A DNA stretch of 16,517 nt from DATDRQ01 sp035291645 (GTDB lineage: Bacteria; Chloroflexota; Anaerolineae; Anaerolineales; UBA4823), in assembly GCA_035291645.1 (NCBI GenBank), contig DATDRQ010000363.1, positions 1 through 16,517 of the forward strand, given 5' to 3'. The position numbers and the translations under genes are program-made. This document shows positions 1 through 6,728 of this stretch, piece after piece (positions within the stretch are counted from its first letter, which is position 1; every line of letters starts with the position of its first letter). The notes under the pieces are model-generated. The model worked only from the letters and a program-made list of their open reading frames with translations, was not told the DNA's origin and made no database searches.

Positions 1-36
1 GTACAGGCTGAAATGGGGGAAAAGGAGGTGGCCTGA
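1..36 (+). CDS. C-terminal end of an unknown protein (partial)
   Basis: The first 36 bases read in frame 1 as VQAEMGEKEVA followed by TGA. The stop overlaps the next gene's ATG in a TGATG arrangement, and the next gene's strong ribosome binding site (GGAGG) lies inside this reading frame. That is typical of translationally coupled genes in an operon. The product cannot be identified from 11 residues; the open frame simply runs off the left edge. Confidence 0.5.
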   Translation, partial: VQAEMGEKEVA

Positions 37-236
37 TGGATCCGAATGACCTGATCGATACGATTGTAGATGCCATCGATTACGTCGAAATCGCGCGCGA
101 TCTCCAGGGACTGATCAAGGCTCGGCGTCTGTTGAACAACGATCTTCGGCAGGCCATCGATACATACGTCCAGGATGAGATCTCCAAGGCGATGAAGACC
201 AAGCGGCTGGGTGTTGAGCAGAACTGGTCTGCCTGA
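36..236 (+). CDS. Small hypothetical protein, 66 aa
   Basis: The family is not recognised. The 66-aa product is acidic at the N-terminus (MDPNDLIDTIVDAIDYVEIA) and basic toward the C-terminus (KARRLLNNDLRQ, KAMKTKRLG), and looks almost entirely helical with no membrane segment or signal peptide. Reality is supported by a strong Shine-Dalgarno GGAGG at 24-28, 7 bases before the ATG, and by the TGATG overlap with the gene before it. It lies in the segment with the integrase and the SSB-tailed gene, so it is probably cargo or a replication/regulation accessory of a mobile element. That role is inferred from position only. Confidence 0.6.
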   Translation: MDPNDLIDTIVDAIDYVEIARDLQGLIKARRLLNNDLRQAIDTYVQDEISKAMKTKRLGVEQNWSA

Positions 237-257
237 TGATTCAGAAAGGCTATGTAA

Positions 258-950
258 ATGCCAGTCATACGGGATAACTTATGGAAGCACCCGGGCAATC
301 CGGGGATGATCGTGGTAACCTGCCATGCTTCGCTCTTGGAAGATGGCCGGCTTTACCTGGGTTATGGAACTGCTGCCGAAGCGACCAAACGTATCCCAGA
401 TATCGAAACTCATTGTGGTAAACAAATACGAGCGTATGCCAGGGATGGTATTTACGGATTCTTGCCAGTGATGCCATCCCAGCCGGAAAAAAGACTGGTT
501 GGTTTCGGTCTCTTCCAGACTCAATTTTCCTGGGAAGGTCCAAACGACCAGGAATTAATCAAATTCTCTATGGATAGCCTGCGAGCATATCTTCACCAGC
601 ATGCGGATCTAAAAATCCGGATGAACTTTCCCTCAGAAATTCAAGGAGTTTTATCTCCGGAAAATATCGCGTCTTTATTTGTTCCATTACCGGAGGCCGT
701 TACGATCTGTCATCAAGGGGAGATCCCGCGCACCTATCCCGAGAATTTTCCTGGTTTCAAGGCGCTCTACCTGGAAGTCGAGGGAATGCTTCAGGGTGGC
801 GCTCACAACCTGGCAGTCGATTACCTGATGCGGAATGGTTTCGATATCCAGAGCGCTCTTGAACAGGTGAACGCAGTCCAGCGCTGTCTACGCGAGAGAC
901 AGGGTAGGGAGGCGAACCACGTGCGCAAATGGCGCAGCTCACGAGCCTGA
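258..950 (+). CDS. Macro-domain-like protein, 230 aa
   Basis: Residues 16-152 follow the pattern of stand-alone macro-like (ADP-ribose-binding fold) proteins found in phages and bacteria: a hydrophobic strand with small polar residues (GMIVVTCHAS), a glycine loop with alanines (GYGTAAEA, 35-42), a YGFLPV strand (66-71), a strand followed by a Trp (GFGLFQTQFSW, 82-92), and a last strand-loop (MNFPSEIQG, 122-130) before FVPLPEAVTIC. The last loop lacks the glycine cluster usual there, so ligand binding may be altered or lost. Residues 160-230 form an extra helical C-terminal region that I do not recognise. The gene starts 22 bases after the 66-aa gene and is convergent with the SSB-tailed gene. 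Its role is unknown; the fold call is from pattern memory, not a search. Confidence 0.55.
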   Translation: MPVIRDNLWKHPGNPGMIVVTCHASLLEDGRLYLGYGTAAEATKRIPDIETHCGKQIRAYARDGIYGFLPVMPSQPEKRLVGFGLFQTQFSWEGPNDQELIKFSMDSLRAYLHQHADLKIRMNFPSEIQGVLSPENIASLFVPLPEAVTICHQGEIPRTYPENFPGFKALYLEVEGMLQGGAHNLAVDYLMRNGFDIQSALEQVNAVQRCLRERQGREANHVRKWRSSRA

Positions 951-1013
951 ACCATTCAGCTGGTGTGGATAGTCTTTCGACGCAAATCTTACCTGTAAGC
1001 CAGGTTTGTATCT

Positions 1014-1054
1014 GAAGCGAGAGTAAGAGGCCAACGACCTCTCACTCTCGCTTC
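1014..1054. terminator. 17-bp hairpin between convergent genes
   Basis: Arms 1014-1030 and 1038-1054 pair over 17 bp around a 7-base loop. On the plus strand there is one A/C mismatch. On the minus strand the same position is a G-U wobble, so the minus transcript forms an unbroken stem. It lies between the convergent genes ending at 950 and 1100. Neither side has a T-run, so it is not a classical intrinsic terminator. It may stabilise the 3' end of the minus-strand mRNA or stop opposing polymerases. Confidence 0.65.
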
Positions 1055-1099
1055 ATGGAGTAGATAGTCCTCGATTGACGCCACACGGAAGCATTTACA

Positions 1100-1948
1100 T
1101 TAAAAAGGGATTTCCTCCTCTTCTGGCGGGAAGATTGGCTCGGGTATCTCCTCTGCTTCAATTTCCGTGGCGATTTTCCAGGCGTTCAACCAATCGGATG
1201 CCTGGTCCTGGAGGTTGGCCATGTTCGAGGCGACCTGGCTGCCAACGAACAGGCTCGAAAGCAAGCTCTCGCTTACTTTCTCAGGGATATAGGCCGAGAT
1301 TGGGGTAATCGGGCTCTGTGCTCCCGGTTTTCCGACGTTGATCGCCTGGCGTTCCTTGCCATAGGTGCCCAGGGTCATATAAAAGCACCAGGCAGGGATG
1401 CCTGGAGAAACCTTCCAGCGGATCTGAGAAGTGGCTTTTTCCCAGCGGGCTAAGGCATCCAACAGGTTGCGCGCCTGGTAACCCTTGGCGGTCAGGACGA
1501 CCGGACCCCAGGGATTGAACTGTTTGACGCCGTTATCACCTTTCGCTTCGGCGAGATAAGCCAGAACCTGCAGGTGCCGGCGACCACCTTCGATGTAATC
1601 GGTGAAGCGCTTCCCTTCATAAAGCCATGATTCGCGCTTCCCGATCGGAGCGAAGGTGAGGGTACGGGTGGTATAGGCATCGAATTCAGCTCCATCCCGG
1701 CTGGCGATGGTTACCAGCTTCCATTCTGCACTGATTTCCAAATTGAGCTGGTTCGAAAAGGATTCTAAGTCACCTGTTTTGCTTGCCCATCCCCCATAAT
1801 ACAGTGCACCACCCTGGGTTTTGTAACTGGATTGTCCGTTTAGTGCCCATATGTAGACGACCGGGAAGGGCAGTTCAACAATACCCCCGGAACGCATCCC
1901 CTGATCCAGTTTCTTTGCCAAATTGAGGTCGAGCTCGATGGTTGACAT
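1100..1948 (-). CDS. Putative ssDNA-binding-type protein with SSB-like acidic C-terminal tip, 282 aa
   Basis: The body (about residues 1-255) is rich in Trp, Tyr and Phe (PVVYIWALNG, GGALYYGGW, FNPWGP, IPAWCFYMTLG) and matches no family I can name. The last residues form an acidic, proline-containing tail ending in EEEEIPF at the extreme C-terminus. Bacterial SSB proteins end in DDDIPF or DDDLPF, the tip that recruits replication and repair partners, so this protein is probably a non-canonical ssDNA-binding protein of a mobile element. It is longer than ordinary SSB (about 110-180 aa). The start is supported by GGAG at 1958-1955, 6 bases before the ATG. A putative promoter/operator lies at 2135-2100, leaving a leader of about 150 bases. 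Function is inferred from the tail and context. Confidence 0.7.
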   Translation of the reverse strand: MSTIELDLNLAKKLDQGMRSGGIVELPFPVVYIWALNGQSSYKTQGGALYYGGWASKTGDLESFSNQLNLEISAEWKLVTIASRDGAEFDAYTTRTLTFAPIGKRESWLYEGKRFTDYIEGGRRHLQVLAYLAEAKGDNGVKQFNPWGPVVLTAKGYQARNLLDALARWEKATSQIRWKVSPGIPAWCFYMTLGTYGKERQAINVGKPGAQSPITPISAYIPEKVSESLLSSLFVGSQVASNMANLQDQASDWLNAWKIATEIEAEEIPEPIFPPEEEEIPF

Positions 1949-2394
1949 TTTTTTCTCCTGATGTGTGAGGTCCTTATTTTTTGGGTCGTGGATCGTTTTT
2001 ATTTTTTTTGTGAATAAATGTTGATTTTCGGTTTTAGCTCGATCCTATCTAGGGCTGATTGGGAGGTTCTTGTCGATAGCCAGAATAGACACAGAATACT
2101 AGAACAAATGTACTATAATAATCATAATTCGTCAAGTCCGGGATTGATTTAGCCACTGACTGCCGGAGGAAAATGACGAGGATAGCTTTCAGTTGTTATG
2201 CATGGAGGGGAAGGGGAATAATGAGAGAGAACTGCGCAGCTCAATGATTAAGGAAAAAGAGGGCAGACCTAAGGCGGCTGGGTTTCGGTAAGGAATTACG
2301 ATAAGGGGATAACTTAGCGCTTAGAGAAAGTTTTTCTTGGTTGAGATCTCTAAACACAAAATGCGCATAGCCATTATTACAATACAATAAAGCC
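1949..2394. other. Intergenic region between SSB-tailed gene and integrase
   Basis: No convincing gene is seen in these 446 bases. The part next to the SSB-tailed gene is AT-rich with T-runs at 1976-2014 and would be its untranslated leader. The promoter/operator at 2100-2135 lies in the middle. The rest (2140-2394) is downstream of the integrase and shows no strong terminator hairpin; an attachment site could lie here, but its partner copy would be outside the window. Confidence 0.5.
2100..2135 (-). promoter_or_regulatory. Promoter with overlapping LexA-like operator, for the SSB-tailed gene
   Basis: On the minus strand, TTGACG (2135-2130), a 17-base spacer and TACATT (2112-2107) form a sigma-70-type promoter. 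The palindrome TAGAACAAATGTACTA (2100-2115, plus-strand reading) covers the -10 box. Its GAAC-N4-GTAC core is one base from the GAAC-N4-GTTC operator of LexA in many Gram-positive-type bacteria. The promoter upstream of the radical-SAM gene (6910-6945) has the same layout. Binding by LexA is inferred; the pattern itself is visible. Confidence 0.55.
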
Positions 2395-3396
2395 CTACTC
2401 GTAAGACTCAAACACATCCCAATATCCTTGATCGAGTTCCTCATTCGATAAATGTGCATACCGCTGGGTAACGGCGATGTTACGGTGGCGGGCGAGATCC
2501 TGGGCCAGTTTCAGATTACCTCCGGAGCCACGCAACACGGTGGTGACGAAGTAGTGCCGGAAGGAGTGGGGGGTGATGGTACCGACCGCCTGCGGACCGA
2601 GTGCTTCAGACACCCGCTGAGAGACGATATTTCGGCCGGTAGCTGTGGTGATCTGTTTGACTTTCTTGCCAGCCCCTCGGTCGTGGCGGGCGAAGAGGGG
2701 CAGCGTGGCAAGAGGTTTGCCTGAGGCGCCATCCAATCCGGCGCGAGCCGCCAGATAGTCTTTCAGGGCAGACATGGAGCGGCGAGAGAAACGGACAACC
2801 GCCTGGCGGTCACCCTTGCCGATGATGATCGCCCGGCCCTCGTTCCAGTCGATGTCACCTCGGCGCAAGTTGCAGGCCTCGTGAACGCGCAGTCCGGTAT
2901 CGGCCAGGGTGATCAGAAATGCTCGATCGCGCAGGTTACGAAGATTTTCCTGATCATCTTCCACAGGGAGAGATGTAAGATTTATTGCATAAACTATAAC
3001 TTTCTCGATATCATATTGCGGAAACTGAGGCAGGCGCTGGCCAGGACGGCGAGCGCGCTGGCGGATTAGAAGGCGAACGCGTGGCAGGTTGGGTTGAGCC
3101 AGGTTTTCGGCAGCCAGGTATTCGTAAAAACCGGCGACAGCGGTTAAATACAGGCGCTCGGTAGCAGAGGCGTACACTTTAAGGAAATTTGCCAGCCAGG
3201 CAACTGCATCTTCCGGTAAATCCTGTGGGTGAGTTTCATCGATTGGGAGATGGTATTCATTCAAGACTTCAGCAAAAATGTTCAGTGCATTTCGATAAGA
3301 CCGAGCCGTATTACCGCTCCTGGAAGCTGCCACCAATTCGATATAATCATGGATTGCCTTACTGAGGTTTTGCTCTGGATCCACGGAAGGATTCAT
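2395..3396 (-). CDS. Tyrosine recombinase / site-specific integrase (XerC/D-like), 333 aa
   Basis: Catalyses DNA strand exchange through a 3'-phosphotyrosine intermediate. The N-terminal SAM-like core-binding domain spans about residues 10-100 (TARSYRNALNIFAEVL). The catalytic domain has Arg170 (TGLRVHE), Lys194 (GKGDRQ), His277 and Arg280 (HSFRH), His304 (LARHRNIAVTQ) and nucleophile Tyr313 (QRYAHLS), so all expected residues are present. It is slightly longer than XerC/XerD (about 300 aa), partly through an insertion near residues 140-152 (LTSLPVEDDQEN). It is separate from any replication-termination genes and lies beside phage-like genes, so it is more likely an element integrase than housekeeping Xer. 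It is read from an upstream promoter at 3487-3459. Confidence 0.93.
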   Translation of the reverse strand: MNPSVDPEQNLSKAIHDYIELVAASRSGNTARSYRNALNIFAEVLNEYHLPIDETHPQDLPEDAVAWLANFLKVYASATERLYLTAVAGFYEYLAAENLAQPNLPRVRLLIRQRARRPGQRLPQFPQYDIEKVIVYAINLTSLPVEDDQENLRNLRDRAFLITLADTGLRVHEACNLRRGDIDWNEGRAIIIGKGDRQAVVRFSRRSMSALKDYLAARAGLDGASGKPLATLPLFARHDRGAGKKVKQITTATGRNIVSQRVSEALGPQAVGTITPHSFRHYFVTTVLRGSGGNLKLAQDLARHRNIAVTQRYAHLSNEELDQGYWDVFESYE

Positions 3397-3430
3397 TTCT
3401 CGGCCTTTTCGGTGTATATTTCATGTTGAT

Positions 3431-3466
3431 GGTAATAATACTTATCAAAAACAATAGTATGTTACC
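3431..3466. repeat. Inverted repeat over the integrase promoter
   Basis: GGTAATAATACT (3431-3442) and AGTATGTTACC (3456-3466) are inverted copies differing by one bulged base, with a 13-base AT-rich centre. The right arm covers the proposed integrase -10 box. It is a good candidate operator for an integrase repressor or for autoregulation, and could also be a recombinase arm-binding site. Confidence 0.5.
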
Positions 3467-3487
3467 AGCGATATTTCCATTCGTCAA
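3459..3487 (-). promoter_or_regulatory. Putative integrase promoter
   Basis: On the minus strand, TTGACG (3487-3482) is followed by 17 bases and TAACAT (3464-3459). The -10 matches consensus at 4 of 6 positions. It lies about 60 bases upstream of the integrase ATG. Confidence 0.45.
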
Positions 3488-3489
3488 TC

Positions 3490-4089
3490 CCCCTCTATCA
3501 TACACTTTACCGTTGGATCGGTCGGATTCTATCTCTCTACACACGAATGATTGATGCGATTGAAAATAATAACAATCCACACCAATACCACCCCGGAATA
3601 GAATCTATAGCAACTCCCCCTCCCCCACCGGATTACCTTACAAATCTTGACACGTGAAGGCTATTGGCATCCTGAATCCGATCGCGATTCTATCATCGCT
3701 TATCTCGGAGGTTACGTATAATCTGTCATTCAATCAACTCAATCTCCGAGAATGCAAGACTCTGGTGTTTCAATATTATTCTGATAAAATACATGCAAAT
3801 TCACCAAATTATTCGTACTGAACCCGGGTACGATGAAGTGGTTGCAGCTCATTTCCATCGCTGATAACCACGACCATCACATGAACCGGGCCCACCTCCT
3901 AAAACCAGCCCTGATCGCCTCGCGCAACACCCGGATATCAAGATTAACGCCTCCTATACACATACAGGATACGGCCATACATACAAGCTGCTGATAACCT
4001 TTAGATCAGGGTTTCATATGCTGCTTACCAGCAAGCCCCACAACCACCAGCCCGGTAAGGGTGGCGGTGGGGTGCAACAGCCCGTGCGG
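3490..4089. other. Non-coding stretch, possible mobile-element boundary
   Basis: About 600 bases with no convincing gene on either strand; short open frames here have no recognisable product or good ribosome binding site. A 7-bp inverted repeat, CTCGGAG (3704-3710) and CTCCGAG (3744-3750), is visible. The stretch sits between the integrase promoter and a decayed host-type gene, so the element end and attachment site may lie here. I see no tRNA fragment or clear direct repeat in it. Confidence 0.4.
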
Positions 4090-4430
4090 TCGCCGGTGGG
4101 ATCGTTTCCCCCAAACGGTTACGGCCTCTACGACATGGGCGGCAACGTCTGGCAGTGGACATGTGATTTCTTTACACTACGCCACCCGGACGGGATTTCT
4201 CATCCCTGCTGTGTGCCCCATAATCCGCGCGCGACGACGCCGGAACAAGGCACGTTTGCAATAGGACAGCCAGGAGCCAACATTCCACGGAGGGTAATGA
4301 AGGGTGGCTCCCATCTTTGCGCGCCGAACTACTGCATGCGCTATCGCCCGGCCGCGCGCCAGGCAGAGATGGTGGATACCTCTCTACCGGGCACATTGGC
4401 TTCCGGTGTATCGTGCGGCCGCTGGCCTGA
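4090..4430 (+). pseudogene. Remnant of formylglycine-generating enzyme (SUMF1/FGE family)
   Basis: FGE oxidises a cysteine of sulfatases to formylglycine. Only the C-terminal third remains: PVGSFPPNGYGLYDMGGNVWQW, then CCVPHNPR, then RRVMKGGSHLCAPNYCMRYRPAAR. CAPNYC carries the two cysteines, five residues apart, that correspond to the active-site/copper-binding pair of FGE. After MVDTS the frame breaks. Removing two bases of the TCTCT at 4381-4385 restores TGHIGFRC and IVRPLA with a stop at 4428-4430, so a CT duplication caused a +2 frameshift. No N-terminal part is found upstream, where open frame begins only at 4018 without a good ribosome binding site. Truncation plus frameshift make a functional product unlikely. 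Confidence 0.85.
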
Positions 4431-4496
4431 CCGAACTGCTTCACGTCACTTTGATATCCATCACAATGGGGTCATTGGTAAGGAAATAATAGAAAT

Positions 4497-5498
4497 ATGT
4501 TGTCTGGTTTGGTATTTTTCCTTCGCAAAAAAGGTAATTATTGTGATAAGTTCTTTGATCGGACGCGATCTGCCATAAATGTCTGGGTAATCGCTTTGTG
4601 GTTCTCATCTACCTTTATTTCTGATCCGGATATCAGTCTTAATAACGCTTATTCCGGAACATTCAAACGTTCCTTGGCTCTCCCAGCCCAAACTTCGCCA
4701 GGACCATATTCATCTCCAGAGCTGACCTACTTGTCCGGGATTCCTCATGAAGGAGAACGAGAGATCCAAAAACGGCAGAATCCGCAACAGGATACAGAAC
4801 CTTTGCTCTTACCCGATCTCAAGACTCTCAAACCCACGGATCTGCGTCTCATCCTGGACCCCGAAACGGATCGAAAATCTATTCGTTTTAGCAACCGGAT
4901 ATTGAACCGCGGCCCGGGTGTCCTGGAGATGTATGGAGAGTTCATCTCAGAGATCGACTCGATCCGGGTCACCCAAATTTTCACAAGGACGGATCTCACC
5001 CGGCTGGAGCGAGAAGCCGGTATATTCATCTTTCACGCCATGCACGAACACTGGCATTGGGAGGGTTTCAGCCAATACCAGGTATGGTCCCTGACTCCAT
5101 CTGGCCAACTCGATAAACCTGTTGCCACCAACAATAAAGTCGGTTATTGCCTCGAAGATATCGAACTCTTTGCCGGGAACCAGGACGTTATCCATCATGA
5201 AAATGGAGACTCGACACCGCTCAAACCACAATTCAGCAGCTGCTATTGGAGGCGTCAGGGATTGTCGGTTGGCTGGGTCGATGTGTATAAATCCCACGTC
5301 TCAGGCCAAACTGTAGACATTTCTCACTTGCCGGATGGCATCTACGCTCTTCGATCCACAGTCGATCCTGCTAATATCATCCTGGAAGCTAATGATGTCA
5401 ACAACAGCGCGGTTGTGTACTTCGTCATTCAGGATAACTTGCTTGATAATCTAAAGAGGCCCCCTACTCTGCCCAGGCAAAGATATATCACGGAATAG
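4497..5498 (+). CDS. Lysyl-oxidase-like copper amine oxidase, 333 aa
   Basis: Lysyl oxidases oxidise lysine side-chain amines to aldehydes using copper and a lysyl-tyrosyl-quinone (LTQ) cofactor made from their own residues. The domain spans about residues 104-313. The copper site is visible as His183-Glu-His185-Trp-His187 in MHEHWHWEGFSQY, matching animal HxHxH...FSHY. Lys214 (NNKVGYCLED) aligns with human LOX Lys320 (HKASFCLED). Tyr264 (QGLSVGWVDVY) aligns with Tyr355 (QGLSPGCYDTY), so both LTQ precursors are kept. A hydrophobic stretch (residues 28-41) after basic residues suggests export or a membrane anchor, with a low-complexity linker to about 100. The start has only a weak AAGGAA 11 bases upstream. 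The natural substrate is unknown. Confidence 0.85.
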   Translation: MLSGLVFFLRKKGNYCDKFFDRTRSAINVWVIALWFSSTFISDPDISLNNAYSGTFKRSLALPAQTSPGPYSSPELTYLSGIPHEGEREIQKRQNPQQDTEPLLLPDLKTLKPTDLRLILDPETDRKSIRFSNRILNRGPGVLEMYGEFISEIDSIRVTQIFTRTDLTRLEREAGIFIFHAMHEHWHWEGFSQYQVWSLTPSGQLDKPVATNNKVGYCLEDIELFAGNQDVIHHENGDSTPLKPQFSSCYWRRQGLSVGWVDVYKSHVSGQTVDISHLPDGIYALRSTVDPANIILEANDVNNSAVVYFVIQDNLLDNLKRPPTLPRQRYITE

Positions 5499-5503
5499 TG
5501 ATA
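5486..5503 (+). terminator. Weak hairpin at the end of the lysyl-oxidase-like gene
   Basis: TATCAC (5486-5491) and GTGATA (5498-5503) form a 6-bp stem with a 6-base loop over the stop codon, followed by GCTTTTG. The stem is AT-rich and the T-run is short, so terminator function is doubtful. Confidence 0.3.
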
Positions 5504-5564
5504 GCTTTTGACAGGTTCCTGTAATAAAATTCACAAGAACTTATCAGGAGAAATCAGATAAATC

Positions 5565-6728
5565 ATGCGGAAAGTCGCCGTTCTTGGTATTGGCCAGACA
5601 CCGGTTGGCGAACATTGGGATAAATCCCTCAAAGGACTCGCCGGAGAAGCGGTTTTCTCTGCGTTAGCCGACTGTGGTCTCGAGCGAGTGGATGGAATAT
5701 TCGTCGGAAATATGCTCTCCGGCTCCCTGAACCGGCAGGAGAACCTGGGGGTGATGATCGCCGATTGGAGCGGCTTGTGGCAGGCGGAAGCGGTCAAGGT
5801 AGAAACCGCCTGCAGTTCAGGCGGATCGGCGCTGCGAGCTGGATTCATCGCGGTCGCTTCGGGAGAAATGGACACAGCGCTGGTTGTAGGCGTCGAGAAA
5901 ATGACCGATACGAAGCCCAACGAAACCACCGCCGCGTTAGCGACCGCGGCTGACGCCGACTACGAGGCCGCCCAGGGTTTATCCTTCGTCGCCATCAACG
6001 CGCTGGTGATGCAGCGTTACATGCACGAGTACCGCTGGAATCACGCTGATTTTGCGCCGTTCTCAATCACCGCCCATGCCAATGCGGTCCACAATCCTTA
6101 CGCCCGGCTGCCTTTTTCGATAACCGAGGAAGAGTACCGCCACGCGCGCATGGTCGCCGAACCGATCAACCTGCTGGACGCCTCCCCGATCGGGGATGGC
6201 GCCGCGGCGATTGTGCTCGTCCCTGCCGATCGGCTGACCTCCGGTAATAATCCTGGCCGCAGGGTTATCACCATCGTAGGGTCTGCAACTGCGACGGACA
6301 CGATCGCCGTTCACGACCGGCGTGATCCACTCTGGCTTTCCGCGGCAGCTGCCTCTGCGCAGCGCGCATACCAACAGGCCGGCATTGGACCTCAAGACGT
6401 AGATTTTTTTGAATTACACGACGCCTTCTCGATCATGTCGGCGCTCTCCTTAGAAGCCTGCGGTTTTGCTGAACGCGGCCGGGGGCCGCGCCTGGGATTG
6501 AATGGAGAGATTACTATTAATGGACGGATTCCCATAGCGACCCGAGGAGGATTAAAGGCGCGCGGCCACCCTGTTGGTGCTACGGGTGTCTACCAGGTCG
6601 TAGAGGTCGTACAACAGCTGCGCGGCGAAGCCGGCCCCACACAGCTGGAACGCGCCAGGATCGGGATGGCTCAGAGCGTCGGCGGAAGCGGAGCAACCAT
6701 CGTGACCCATATCCTGCAGGCAACTTAA
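5565..6728 (+). CDS. Thiolase-family protein (SCP2/archaeal acetyl-CoA acetyltransferase type), 387 aa
   Basis: Thiolases make or cleave 3-ketoacyl-CoA. The nucleophile Cys83 lies in ETACSSGG, His285 in ELHDAF and His335 in GGLKARGHPVGATG. The second catalytic cysteine (CxG) of classical thiolases is absent; the C-terminus reads GMAQSVGGSGATIVTH, as in SCP2-type and archaeal thiolases. Archaeal members work in a complex with HMG-CoA synthase and a zinc-ribbon/OB-fold DUF35 protein. Neither partner is next to this gene, so the metabolic role is open. AGGAG at 5546-5550 is a rather distant ribosome binding site (14 bases). The gene stands alone between the lysyl-oxidase-like gene and the radical-SAM gene, which has its own promoter. 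Confidence 0.88.
   Translation: MRKVAVLGIGQTPVGEHWDKSLKGLAGEAVFSALADCGLERVDGIFVGNMLSGSLNRQENLGVMIADWSGLWQAEAVKVETACSSGGSALRAGFIAVASGEMDTALVVGVEKMTDTKPNETTAALATAADADYEAAQGLSFVAINALVMQRYMHEYRWNHADFAPFSITAHANAVHNPYARLPFSITEEEYRHARMVAEPINLLDASPIGDGAAAIVLVPADRLTSGNNPGRRVITIVGSATATDTIAVHDRRDPLWLSAAAASAQRAYQQAGIGPQDVDFFELHDAFSIMSALSLEACGFAERGRGPRLGLNGEITINGRIPIATRGGLKARGHPVGATGVYQVVEVVQQLRGEAGPTQLERARIGMAQSVGGSGATIVTHILQAT

Noticed and set aside
2173..2247. 24-codon frame MTRIAFSCYAWRGRGIMRENCAAQ with GGAGG just upstream
   Set aside because: The ribosome binding site is only 3 bases from the ATG, no promoter with a proper -35 is seen, and the peptide resembles nothing known; too weak to call a gene.
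3359..3580. Minus-strand 73-codon frame upstream of the integrase
   Set aside because: It overlaps the integrase start, promoter and inverted repeat, and has no recognisable features.
4661..4678. GGAAC-N8-GTTCC inverted repeat as a LexA site
   Set aside because: It lies inside the lysyl-oxidase-like coding region, the spacing differs from the two promoter sites, and there is no promoter around it.
5508..5527. TTGACA upstream of the thiolase as a promoter
   Set aside because: No -10 box lies 16 to 18 bases downstream; TAATAA is only 8 bases away.
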